DNA from: Lepidodermella squamata
Lineage: Eukaryota; Gastrotricha
Reading direction: 5' to 3'
Length of the DNA: 64,000 bases
Assembly (NCBI GenBank): GCA_047495785.1
Contig: JBLDXI010000013.1
Coordinates: 3,162,001 to 3,226,000, forward strand
This document shows positions 54,507 to 64,000 of the stretch, piece by piece. Made by a program: the position numbers and the translations under genes. How positions within the stretch are numbered: the first letter of the stretch is position 1; every line of letters starts with the position of its first letter. A model generated the notes under the pieces. That model ran no database searches and had not been told where the DNA came from. It saw only the letters and a list, made by a program, of their open reading frames with translations.

Positions 54507-55623
54507 TTAGAAAAGAAGACGAGCTGCGATGAGAGCAAAAGCGGCCAAAATCGGTGAAATGTTAGGCCTGGTCGTAGCAAAGCTGACAATAACTGCATCA
54601 TCGTGCACCGAAGGTGGCGTTGCTGTCGTTGTATAGTAATCATCCCAAAGTGCCAAGACGTCGTCAGGTGAGTGAACTTTCACCTCGGACAAATCGAAAT
54701 CAGTCGCTTTCGGAAATTCAGTAAAAATGACCTCACGTTCACCTTTCTCAACTTGAGGAATTGGTGCGGGGTTTTGCGTTATCTCAATCTTTGGCTCAGT
54801 CTTGATTGATGTCGTTTGAATATCCCCACTTGAAATAGTTGATGGGTCCAGAGCGGCGGGTCTCATGATCAGTCCTAATTCTTCGTTGTATTTAGAATTG
54901 TTGATTTCATCAGAGTTTAGATTTTCTTTCAATATAAAAAATTATACAAAAAATGATGGGAAATAACGGAATTTTTTCTACCAACCTGTTGAAGTGTTGA
55001 TAGTTGTTGGATTTTCGGTGGTAATGTTGAACAGAGGCACAGCCGGGAAAGAATCGCTGAGTTCTAAGTCCATTCTAGGTTGCGATTCGATAATTTCCAC
55101 CGACATTGTCGCGATTTGGTCCTTATTATTAGCCGTAGTAGAAGCAGTGGACGATTCTTGAGCTTGGGTAGGCAAGGCATCGAAAAGCTCATGATTTGAT
55201 ACCACGGCCATGGTAACTTCGGAAGCTATTGAATTTGTGCTAAATTTGGTTGTTGTTTCCTCCGCAGGTTTCAACTCATCTTTTGAAACTGGGCTTCCTT
55301 TAATAACAAAATTTAGACATTTCAAGTGGAATTAAGTCTTCTCTACCTTGAGTTGTTTGAGCTGGGACGACCACGGTGACATCGGAGCGCGGGGAGTTGA
55401 AGCCGACGATGGGCCCTTGCGATTTAGGTTGGCCATAAATTGATACGGTAGGTAGCAAAGTCGTGGTTTCAGTCAATTGTTCAATTTCGACTGTTGATGA
55501 TATCGGATCAGCTTTGGCGAATGCTATACAATTTAATAATTCAAATATTTTTTTATAATTTCATTATTATTCAAAAATACCTGACAAAACAACGCAGAGC
55601 AAAATTACAGTTAGGCCGGACAT
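54507..55623 (-). CDS. Secreted Thr/Ser-rich protein, possibly GPI-anchored
   Basis: Four exons: 55623-55581, 55523-55347, 55297-54986 and 54925-54507 (introns 49-60 bp), 316 aa. Signal peptide MSGLTVILLCVVLSAFAKA, then a low-complexity body rich in Thr, Ser, Glu and Pro with no Cys, and a hydrophobic end (ISPILAAFALIAARLLF) after VSFATTRPN, consistent with a GPI-anchor signal. The first intron falls right after the signal peptide in phase 1, as in the 52707-53206 gene. No family recognised. It could be a heavily O-glycosylated surface or cuticle-associated protein. Confidence 0.66.
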
Positions 55624-56195
55624 TTACTGGTTTAATTTTGCGAAAATTAAGAATGCGACTGAATGTCTTTCGATGTGATGCGGGCGAAACTTTTAACGAG
55701 AGTGCGCAATTAAAATCGGATAACGTCGAGCGCTCAGACAGCCGCTTTGTTTCGCCCTGTGTGTTACCGCGCGCACGAGTCGTTAAATCCCGGGATTATC
55801 GGTGGGAGATGCGAGAGGCGGTCGAGTTGGCTCATTTCGCTGTAAAATGTCATCGGTTGTCATTTGTCATACACAATAATAATTATTGCGCACAGGTAAT
55901 AATTCAAAATCATCGCTCCATACCGAAAGGAATTGCATTGTTTCCTTCGACGCGAGTGAAAAGGATGAAAAATGGACTTAAATAAGCGGACCTGAATTTC
56001 TAAAATTATTAATCATATAATTTCCCTTTTTAATAATTATTTAAAATATTACTGAATTTTTTCCCCGTTGGCTGATAAATCTGGATGAAGACACTGCCAG
56101 AAGATATCCGTAATACAAACAATACTTAAGCGCTACGGCAACTAGATAAAAATCCAAGAATACTGGCTATTAGTATATTTTTTCGCGGAAAAATG
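55624..56195. other. Intergenic, divergent promoter region
   Basis: Lies between the starts of the Thr/Ser-rich gene (minus) and the next carboxypeptidase (plus). The one longer open frame here has no supporting features. Confidence 0.4.
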
Positions 56196-56202
56196 AGATA
56201 AG
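56196..56202 (+). promoter_or_regulatory. GATA-type motif upstream of M14 gene
   Basis: AGATAAG 64 bp before the carboxypeptidase start. Similar motifs precede the other M14 genes. Motif identity is seen; function is inferred. Confidence 0.4.
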
Positions 56203-56265
56203 AAAGGTCAATTGATGCGCGAGTACTTCGTTCATTTGTTCATTTCTGCTCCACTTTTTCACATC

Positions 56266-57826
56266 ATGATTAAGGTATCATTGCTAATTTTAGCCCTGCA
56301 TTTGGCCATCGCAGGTGCTGAGAAAATTTCATACCGTGGTGACGCTGTTTACCGGTTATTCCCTAACGCTGAATACCAGCGGCAATTTCTGAGCGAACTT
56401 GCTCATGTCACTGATTTCGATTTTTGGAGCCATGTAACACGAGATGGCCCTGTCGATATTCGTGTTCCAAGAGAGTCAATGCCTAAAATTCACTCGATTC
56501 TAAATGCGACGCAAATTCCTCATGTTATCGCAGTTCCTGATGTTCAACAGTAATCTTTCGATATTCAGTGCAAAATTTTCCAAAAAATGAACTAAAATTT
56601 CCAGGCTAATTGACCACGAGGAGAAACAATCGGCTGCGGTTCGAAACGCTAGAAGTGCGGATAAATCGAATCGAGCGAAAAATATTGTTGGTCAGTATGC
56701 CAGTTATTCAGACATCACCAACTGGGTCCATCAAATGTGTGTCGAACATTCGGCCCTTGCAACCTGCGGGACTTACGGCAAATCTTACGAGGGCCGTGAT
56801 TTGATTTATATGCGCTTGGGCTTGGCGCCGGTCGGTACGGCAAAAAATGCGATTTTCCTCGAAACTGGAATGCATGCTCGGGAGTGGATTCACGCTGCGA
56901 CTGTAGTGTACATCGTCGACCAGGTTAGGATACATTTATTATTTTTATAGGCATTTCAATTAAAATTTGAATATTAAATGATTAAAAATATAATTAAATT
57001 CAGTAAAAAAATTATGAAGTTATTTATTTTGCCAACAGTTGCTAACAAAGTACGCAACTGACCCAACTGCTAAGCGGATGTTGGATAACTGGAACTTCTA
57101 CGTGACATTCGTCGCCAACCCTGACGGCTACGAATATTCGCGAAACACTGATCGCTTATGGCGGAAAACTCGTAGCAAACAGGCGAAAAATTGCTACGGC
57201 GTTGATCCAAACCGCAATTTTGACGCATATTGGGCTAGTAAGTCCTGCTGATAATTGATAGAGCCAAAAATCTTGATAATTCTTTTTTTCAGCCGTCGGC
57301 AGCAGCAATGACCCGTGCTCTGACACTTTCCATGGCCTATCAGTGTTTTCAGAGCCTGAAACCAAGGCGATTTCAGATTTTGCCCTCTCAATCAAAAGCC
57401 AACTTGCCGCTTATTTTGCTGTTCATTCTTTCTCGCAATACTGGCTAATTCCTTATGGCTACAAGAACAACGCTAAGCCATCAGATTACACTGAATTGGT
57501 AAGTTATCATTTCATTCCGAATGGAATTATTTACTCACATTTTTAATATTCAGAAAAGGGTCGCTGATATTGGTGGCAAAGCTCTTATGGCTGTTAATAA
57601 TAAAAAGTGGGTCATTGGCAATAGCGCCGACGTTTTGTACGCATGTGCCGGTGCCAGCGACGACTGGGCTAAATTGAAAGCTGGTGCCAAATATGTTTAC
57701 ACCCTTGAACTACGCCCGGCTTCCGGAACAGTGAGCGGTTTCATTATACCCGATTCCGACATCATACCGAGCGGGCGAGAAATCTACGCTGGTTTAACTG
57801 CTGCTATTGACGCTATGGCGCCATGA
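56266..57826 (+). CDS. M14 zinc carboxypeptidase, five exons
   Basis: Exons 56266-56549, 56605-56923, 57039-57237, 57293-57498 and 57554-57826 (introns 55, 115, 55, 55, 55 bp range), 426 aa. ATG 56266 gives the signal MIKVSLLILALHLAIAGA. Propeptide, then catalytic domain: TGMHAREW (zinc His and Glu), NPDGYEYSRNTDRLWRKTRS, GVDPNRNFD, VHSFSQYWLIPYGY (zinc His), YVYTLELRP (catalytic Glu). All active-site residues are kept. The S1' pocket residue that sets A- versus B-type specificity was not assigned. An AATAAA follows at about 57872. An in-frame ATG at 56215 would lengthen the N-terminus but weaken the signal peptide. Confidence 0.93.
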
Positions 57827-57894
57827 TAAACTGCATTAAAAAATTGTCAATTTTAATTCGAGGAATTATGAAATAAAAATAAATTATATGGAAG

Positions 57895-58225
57895 TATGAA
57901 TCCGAGGAATTCTTGGGTCGTCAACTCATCCGCGGTCAACTCTTCCAGCGACAACTTATCCGAAATCCGAAATAAAAAAATATTTAATTAATTATTTTCA
58001 GTGACATCTCATCCGTTCCGGCTGAGTTGTTGCGCATGAGTCGCCACTAAAATTTAAAAATTAATTATGTTTTAATCATTCTAATTCTCGGATAACTCGG
58101 GCCGGACGGGGTGTCACCGGATGAATTGTCACCGAAAATAATCAATTAAATATTTATTCCATTTCGCATTTTTTAACTGTCGCTGGTCGAGTTGTCGCGG
58201 GCGAGTTGATATTTCACCGAGGAAC
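57895..58225. repeat. Foldback phrase repeat after M14 gene
   Basis: Left half (TCAACTCATCCGCGGTCAAC, CCAGCGACAACTTATCCG, then an AAATATTTAATTAATTATTTTC spacer) is an imperfect inverse of the right half (GACAATTCATCCGG, CGACAACTCGACCAGCGACA read on the minus strand). Phrase logic is the same as the elements at 43.7, 45.1 and 53.8 kb. GAGGAA plus ATGAAATAAA occurs at both edges. Confidence 0.6.
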
Positions 58226-58427
58226 TTTATGAAATAAACGCGATAAGCTTTCCGTGCTCTTTACGCGATGATTAATGAAGGGTCATTATTTTTCTGGTTA
58301 TTATCAACTTCTTCCCTTGAGCGACTAAAGTTCCGTTTGCTTATTGATAAAAACGAATTTTGAACCGGCTATCTCTATCCGGTGCTAGATAATTCGCGCC
58401 GCGGTTGTTTTTGCCCTTCTTACACGT

Positions 58428-58435
58428 TATATAAG
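58428..58435 (+). promoter_or_regulatory. TATA box
   Basis: TATATAAG 47 bp before the carboxypeptidase ATG, with a GC-rich flank. GATA-type motifs lie at 58345 (TGATAA) and 58386 (TAGATAA). Confidence 0.6.
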
Positions 58436-58481
58436 GCGCGGAAACCACCGGACTTGGGACTAGTTATTTTCTTCTTTAAAA

Positions 58482-60008
58482 ATGAAACTCGCCATCCTCT
58501 CAGCGTGTGTTGTAGTCTTATTAGCACTCAGTGCTGATGCCCGTAAAGCCTACAATGGCCACAAGGTTTTCCAGGTGATCCCGACAAATGAGTTCCACCT
58601 GTTCCTGTTGGCCCAGAAGATGCCGTATGAATCCCACAAGGGCGCACTGGACTTTTTCACGCGCCCAACCCGCCCGCGTCAACCAGTTGACATCCGAGTC
58701 GCCCCAGAAATGGCCACCGAATTCGAGAAATTCCTCCAAACGAACAACATGCAATACTGGGTTCGAGTGAGGGACCTTCAAGAGTGAGTGAAAAATTGGA
58801 AAATTACATAATTTTAAAATTTTTGAATTTTTTAGGCGGATCGAGGCAGTTGAGGCTATCAACAAGCACCTTCGAGCCCAGCGAACGGACGACAGCATTG
58901 TTGGAACTTTCGCCTCGCATGCTGATACCAATGCCTGGCTCCAGGCTCAATGCCAAGCCTACCCCAACATCACCACCTGTGGTACCATGGGAATGTCGTA
59001 CCAAAACCGTGACATGCAATACATCAAGCTGGGCAAAAAATCGTCGCTGCCCGTTGCTCCCCGCAAAGCATTCTACATCTGGTCCGGCATGCACGCTCGG
59101 TTTGTGAAAAAAATCGGTTTTCTTAAAAAATTTCAAAAATTTCAAAATTCGAAAAATTAATAAATCTCAAAAAAATAATACAGATAAATAAAACTTCATA
59201 ATTCGAAAAATATAAATTTTGAAATTCTTTTCAATTTTTTTAATAATTAGTGAATGGTTGGGTCCGTCGACTATCATTTGGATCATCAACCAAATGTTGA
59301 CCCAATACGGCACCGATCAGTCCATCACCAATTTGATCAATACCTACGACATTTTCTTCGAACCCATCGTCAACCCGGACGGCTATGAATACTCGCGAAG
59401 CGACGACCGCATGTGGCGCAAGACCCGCGCCCTTACCCCCGACACGAACTGCGTCGGCGTCGACGGCAACCGCAACTTCGACTACAAGTGGACCGGCGGC
59501 GGCAACCCGTGCGATGAAGACTACGGCAGCACGGCGCCGATGACGCAGAAAGAGCTGCAGAACATCGACCGCTTCATGCGTCTTCAGAACAAGACGCAAC
59601 ACGGTGTTATGTTCATCTCAGTCCACACTTATTCTTCGATTTGGCTGCTTCCCTACGGCTATGCCAAGCACGCCTACCCTGCTGACTACAACGAAGAGGT
59701 ATTTTTCGGAAATTTTCGAATATTTAAATTATCATTATAATTTTCATCAGCTCCGTGTTGCCAATATTGGAACTCAGGCCTTGGAGGCAGTTCATAACAC
59801 CCAGTGGCAGGTCGGAAATATCGTCGACCTTCTCTACGTCGCAACTGGCAGCAGCGCTGATTACATGAAGGGCCATGGCTTCGTCAAGTACTCCTATGGT
59901 ATGGAGCTCCGTGGTACTGATTTCGTTGTGCCAGAGTCGGAAATCGTGCCATCTGGTCAAGAGGTTCTCGCAGGCTTCGTCGCTGCTTTCCAAGCAGTCC
60001 AGCCTTGA
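58482..60008 (+). CDS. M14 zinc carboxypeptidase, four exons
   Basis: Exons 58482-58783, 58836-59099, 59251-59698 and 59751-60008 (introns 52, 151, 52 bp), 423 aa. Signal peptide MKLAILSACVVVLLALSADA; propeptide to about residue 118. Catalytic domain: SGMHAREW split by an intron between Arg and Glu, NPDGYEYSRSDDRMWRKTR, VDGNRNFDYKW, VHTYSSIWLLPYGY, YSYGMELRGTD. Zinc ligands His, Glu, His and the catalytic Glu are all present. Exons are GC-rich relative to introns, with C-ending codons common, as expected for a strongly expressed enzyme. Closest relative is the next gene downstream. Confidence 0.95.
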
Positions 60009-60905
60009 AAAGATGAAAAGATAACAGACATCATTGAACTGAAATCAACCTAATAAATAGATTAGGATGAAAAAATAAAAGAATAATTTAGCCAAAGTTA
60101 TTTCTTTATTATTTTCAAAATCTATTCGGATGAGGCTCCCAAACTCAGGGCTCCATTATTTCCTTATTCATCCTCATTTAAAGTTACCTTGAGCCTTTGG
60201 AGGGGCATCTTGCTCAAGACAGGGACTTGTCAAGCTTGGAAATGATCACCTTGGGAACCTACCAACCAGCTTTGAGGTCGATTCCCGCACATGGACCGCT
60301 CCTCACGGGAGTTGGCGCATGCACCCTTCATGGGGCGCCCAGGACTGAAACGGCTCTTGTTAGCCTTACGTTTTTAGAACTTGCAACAATTATGCAGACT
60401 GTTCGGGTTCGCTCGTGCAAACCAAGCTTTTCGGCTATTAAACGGCATTAAATTCCACCCTTGTGCATGTCGACAATTCAAGCTCTAATATGATGAGTGA
60501 ATTAAAGTTAGGGTTTATTAAGGCCGGGAAGGTGAAGCTATTATTTACCTTTTCATGTCAGAACAAACTTCTACGTTATTATCATAATATACTTTTCCAC
60601 GCATTGTTATTCTACTCATTTTATATTTTTTTCTCGGCTTCACATTTCAAGGTACTCAGCAGAGACTGATTCATTCTAAAATGACCTTAATTTCCTCTTC
60701 TTCAAACTTTTCCTCTGCCTGAGCCCTATGCCTGATTAGGACCGGGAACCGGCATGATAGCGGCGAAAAATGACCTGAAACTCTCGTTAATTAGTTTTTA
60801 TTATTCTCAGGAGATGTTATCAATCCTCAGATAAAGAATAGAGGCCTTTACAGCCCTGTTAGAGCTATTCCTTAACAGTTTCCTTGTTTTTGTAGACAAA
60901 ATAAC
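60009..60905. other. Gene-free stretch, 0.9 kb
   Basis: An AATAAA near 60051 probably ends the upstream carboxypeptidase. An 84-codon open frame at 60197 lacks any domain or splice support. GATA-type motifs near 60817-60836 precede the next gene. Confidence 0.4.
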
Positions 60906-62595
60906 ATGAAGCTATTAATTGTAGTTGCCCTGCTGGCAGTTGCCGTCAGTGCTAAGAAGACCTACTACGGCCACAGTATCTACCGAGTGACCCCTGAAAC
61001 CCCTGAGCAGTTGCATGCCCTGCGCCAACTGGTGCCATACCGCGCCAATAAAGGCCATCTCGACTTCCACCACCAACCCGAGGCAATCGCCCGCCCGGTT
61101 GACATTCGAGTCACCCCGGCTGGTCAGGAAGAATTCGTCGCGTTCCTACGCCGACTCCGCTTCAGCTACACACTGCACATTGCCGATGTTCAGGAACACA
61201 TCGATCGCGTCGAGGCGTTGAATGCCCTGCAGAAGCCGAAGCAACTCGGCGATATTGTTGGAACATTCGCGTCTCATGCTGATATCAACGCCTGGTTGCA
61301 GCAGCAATGCCAGCAATACCCGAATATTACGAAGTGCGGCTCGTGGGGCAGCAGCTACGAAAACCGAGACATGCAGTACATCAAGATCGGCAAGGTCCCA
61401 CCAGGTCCAGTTCATCCTCGCAAGGCGATTTACATTGTCTCCGGAATGCATGCTCGGTAAATAAATTTCAAAAATTGTATAAGTTTCAAATTAGTATTCA
61501 AAAATTTCAAAAATATTAAAAAATTATTAAAAAAACCAAAAATTTTAAAAATTTATTCAAAATTCAAATTTAATTGAATTAAAAATGTTGAATTTGCTCA
61601 CTTTTTTTAAATTTGCTAAAAAATTTGAAAATTTTCAAAAATCCTAAATTTCAAGTTTATTTTTTTTAATTTTTCTTTCAGTGAATTCAGTCCAAAAATT
61701 AAAACAAATTCAGAACAATTATTCAAAAATTAAAAAAAAATTAAAAAATTTCATTCAAAATTTTTTTAAATTTGCTAAAAATTTTCAAAATTTTCAAAAA
61801 TCCTAAATTTTAAGATTGATTTTGTAATGTTTCTTTCAGTGAATGGCTTGGTCCGGCCACCATGGTTTGGATCATGAACAACTGGCTGACCAATTACGGA
61901 ACTGACAAGAATATTACCAACCTTCTGAACACCTATGACATCTACGTCGAGCCTGTTGTCAACCCAGACGGCTACGAATACTCGCGAAGCGACGACCGTT
62001 ACTGGCGCAAAACCCGCTCGCCGACCAGCGACGACAGCTGCCCGGGTGTCGATGGCAACCGCAATTTCGACTTCAAATGGACCGGCGGCGGTGATCCGTG
62101 TGATGAAGATTACTCCGGCACGGGCCCTCTGACGGAACACAACACCCAAAACATCGATGCTTTCATGAAGAAGCAGAACCAGACGCAGCATGGTCTGGCG
62201 TTCTTCTCAATTCACACCTATTCCTCAGTGTGGCTCCTGCCCTATGGTTACGCTCGCCGTGCTTACCCTCCAGACTACAACGAACTCGTAATTTTTTAGA
62301 AAAATTTTCGAATTTTCTTCCATTGAAATTGTTTCAGCTGCGTGTTGGAAACATCGGCGCTAATGCTTTGATGGCTACTCACAATACGCAGTGGCAAGTT
62401 GGAAATATTGTCGACCTGTTGTACGTCGCCGCTGGTAACAGCGCTGATTACTACAAGGGCCACAACTACGTCAAGTACTCGTACGCTATGGAGCTTCGTG
62501 GTACCGATTTCGTCGTCCCTCAATCCGATATTGTGCCGTCTGGTCAGGAAGTTGGCAATGGTCTCATGGCAGCTATCCAGGCCATGAAGGCATAA
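60906..62595 (+). CDS. M14 zinc carboxypeptidase, three exons
   Basis: Exons 60906-61456, 61840-62287 and 62338-62595 (introns 383 and 50 bp), 418 aa. Signal peptide MKLLIVVALLAVAVSA. Catalytic domain: SGMHAREW (intron between Arg and Glu as in the upstream copy), NPDGYEYSRSDDRYWRKTRS, VDGNRNFDFKW, IHTYSSVWLLPYGY, YSYAMELRGTD. Very similar to the 58482-60008 gene, but the propeptide intron is absent (VQEHIDRVE is continuous). The long intron contains a tandem duplication of its own 3' end including the splice acceptor. Confidence 0.95.
61607..61846 (+). repeat. Duplicated intron 3' end with decoy acceptor
   Basis: Two copies (about 61607-61686 and 61763-61844) of TTTAAATTTGCTAAAAA, then TTTTCAAAAATCCTAAATTT, ending TTTCTTTCAGTGAAT. 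The second acceptor (AG at 61838-61839) joins to the conserved Glu-Trp; the first (AG at 61680-61681) is a decoy followed by non-coding sequence. Confidence 0.85.
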
Positions 62596-62735
62596 CAATT
62601 TGTGATTGCAAAAAAATCAATCAATCGTCCGAAACTTTGACCTAATTATAATTTCATTGTGATTCAAAATAATGACCTATAAATAATATGGAAATAAATG
62701 AGTTGAAGTTTTTGACCTACTTAAGGACAAGCACG

Positions 62736-62743
62736 CTGATAAG
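62736..62743 (+). promoter_or_regulatory. GATA-type motif upstream of last M14 gene
   Basis: CTGATAAG, with a second AGATAAG at 62817-62823, about 190 and 110 bp before the start of the last carboxypeptidase. Confidence 0.4.
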
Positions 62744-62926
62744 GTGACCTGAGTCTTATTTCTGAAATCTCACGTGAGTCTAGACACCCAATGGGTGCCA
62801 GATGTATACTCTGTAGAGATAAGCTGGTCTAATGCCCCAGACTAATAACCCTAACGAAGTCGAGTGAACGCGACCATAATTGGAATTTGGAAATTTTTTT
62901 CCGAGTTTTCTCGTAATGCAAGAATA

Positions 62927-64000
62927 ATGAAGCGAAATACTTTCTTTACGCTAATTTTGTTCGGTTTTTTCCAATTTTCATCCACTAATGAGGCTCACGT
63001 CATAACTGTCAGCGATTCTCACTCATCCGAGCCATTATTAAAGGGTGCCGTTCGATATGATGGAGATCAAGTGTTCAGAATTTACCCGAAAAGTCAGATA
63101 GACATTGAGTTCTTGAACACCGTTGTCCGAGATCATGAACAAGACCAGTCGCTATCATTCTGGAAACAGTCATCGACTATCGGGCAGCCAATCGATATTC
63201 ACGTGAAAGTAGGCAACGTCCCTCGAAATTTTTTGGATTTTTCTTAATACAATTTTTATTCAGGCAACAGCGGTTCAGTGGTTCAAAGTTCAAGTATTGC
63301 ACGCGTACCAAATTCCTTACACAATTCGAATAACGGATCTGCAACGGCACATCGAGCAGACCAATGCGTTCAACGAACAACGGCGGCGAAAATTGGCGGC
63401 TCTTCAGGGCGGAAACAGCAGCGTTGTCGGGCATTTTGTCAGCTACGACGATATTAGCGCTTGGCTCAGCTCGATTTGCACGACCTATCCGAATCTAGCG
63501 CAATGCGGGATCAGCGGAGTTTCGTATGAAAATCGAAAAATTCGCTATATTCGAGTAATTAATGCATTAATTTTCTATTTTAAAATCTCAATTTTTCAAA
63601 AATTAGTTTATTTCTAGTTTTATCAAGATGATTTTGTATAGGATTTTTTAAATTTCAAAATTAATTGAAATTAATTTTTGAAATTTGTAGCTTGGAACCA
63701 CGCCGGCAGCTAACGTTACAAAGCAAAATATTTTGATTTTCGGCGGTATCCACGCTCGCGAATGGCTGTCTCCAGCCACCCTAGTCCACGTTATCAATCA
63801 ATTTGTTCAAAAGTACAGCTCAGATGACGTAGCTAAAAAAATGCTCGACGATTACTACTGGTACATATTGCCCGTCGTGAACCCGGACGGCTACGAATAC
63901 ACGCGGTCTACGGATAGAATGTGGCGAAAAACTCGATCAATTAACACTGGATCGATGTGCGTTGGTGTCGATGGCAATCGAAATTTCGACTTTCATTGGG
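62927..64000 (+). CDS. M14 zinc carboxypeptidase, 3' truncated by window
   Basis: Exons 62927-63208, 63264-63554 and 63691 onward past the window end (introns 55 and 136 bp). ATG 62927 starts a signal peptide (NTFFTLILFGFFQFSSTNEA). The propeptide is longer than in neighbours, with an extra 20-residue segment after the signal. Catalytic domain so far: GGIHAREW (zinc His and Glu), NPDGYEYTRSTDRMWRKTRS, VDGNRNFDFHW. The second zinc His and catalytic Glu lie beyond the window. The HAREW motif is not split by an intron here, unlike the two genes before it, so it belongs to a different branch of the cluster. Confidence 0.92.

Noticed and set aside
60197-60451. 84-codon open frame between two carboxypeptidases
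   Set aside because: No domain, signal, splice or repeat support; composition looks non-coding.
1-64000. tRNA, rRNA, CRISPR array or bacterial operon
   Set aside because: None seen by eye. Spliced genes and animal domains throughout exclude a prokaryotic contig; a dedicated tRNA scan could not be run.

Overview
The window is animal nuclear DNA from a compact invertebrate genome. Coding exons are separated mostly by 48-68 bp AT-rich GT-AG introns, acceptors are usually TTTCAG or TTTTAG, and genes lie close together on both strands. Domain content is metazoan: class C GPCRs, LamG, F5/8C, PAN and sushi domains, M14 and M28 peptidases, a P450. Intron style and GATA-type motifs before digestive-type protease genes resemble nematodes or other small ecdysozoans, but an internal TTAGGG run and a GABA-B-like receptor array are not typical of nematodes. 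The species is left open. Exon joins were made by eye, choosing GT/AG sites that keep both frame and family alignment.

Layout. 1-13.4 kb: a plus-strand array of four GABA-B-like class C receptors, intronless in the three intact copies; the first is cut by the window edge and damaged at its 3' end. They are interleaved with a four-TM protein (minus) and a CYP2-like P450. 13.4-14.9 kb: carboxypeptidase Q-like M28 gene (minus). 16.4-22.0 kb: eight-exon secreted PAN/F5-8C/LamG mosaic protein. 22.5-25.4 kb: seven-exon thermolysin-type (M4) protease with a bacterial-type PPC tail. 26.4-28.7 kb: secreted precursor full of furin-type sites and Gly/Tyr-rich modules (minus). 29.1-32.7 kb: two more M28 genes (minus). 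33.5-35.3 kb: seven-exon M14 carboxypeptidase (minus). 37.4-41.3 kb: three tandem IRG-type GTPases (minus). 42.0-43.2 kb: secreted sushi plus ankyrin protein (minus). 43.3-46.4 kb: a DapB-like, bacterial-type dehydrogenase whose single 2.1-kb intron holds repeat elements, a Cys-rich ORF and TTAGGG repeats. 46.8-47.9 kb: 5'-truncated LINE with a 17-bp target-site duplication. 49.9-64 kb: five M14 carboxypeptidases (plus; the last runs off the window), with two related Ser/Thr-rich surface-type proteins (minus) between the first and second.

Functionally the window is dominated by secreted or surface proteins. Nine or more are exopeptidases or proteases arranged as tandem duplicates, consistent with digestion. 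GATA-type motifs precede several of them. The receptors may be chemosensory. The IRG cluster suggests cell-autonomous defence. Three points stand out: two genes of apparently bacterial ancestry that now carry introns (M4-PPC and DapB-like), unusual fusions (sushi with ankyrin, M14 with a helical tail), and a set of foldback repeats, each built from its own short repeated phrase.
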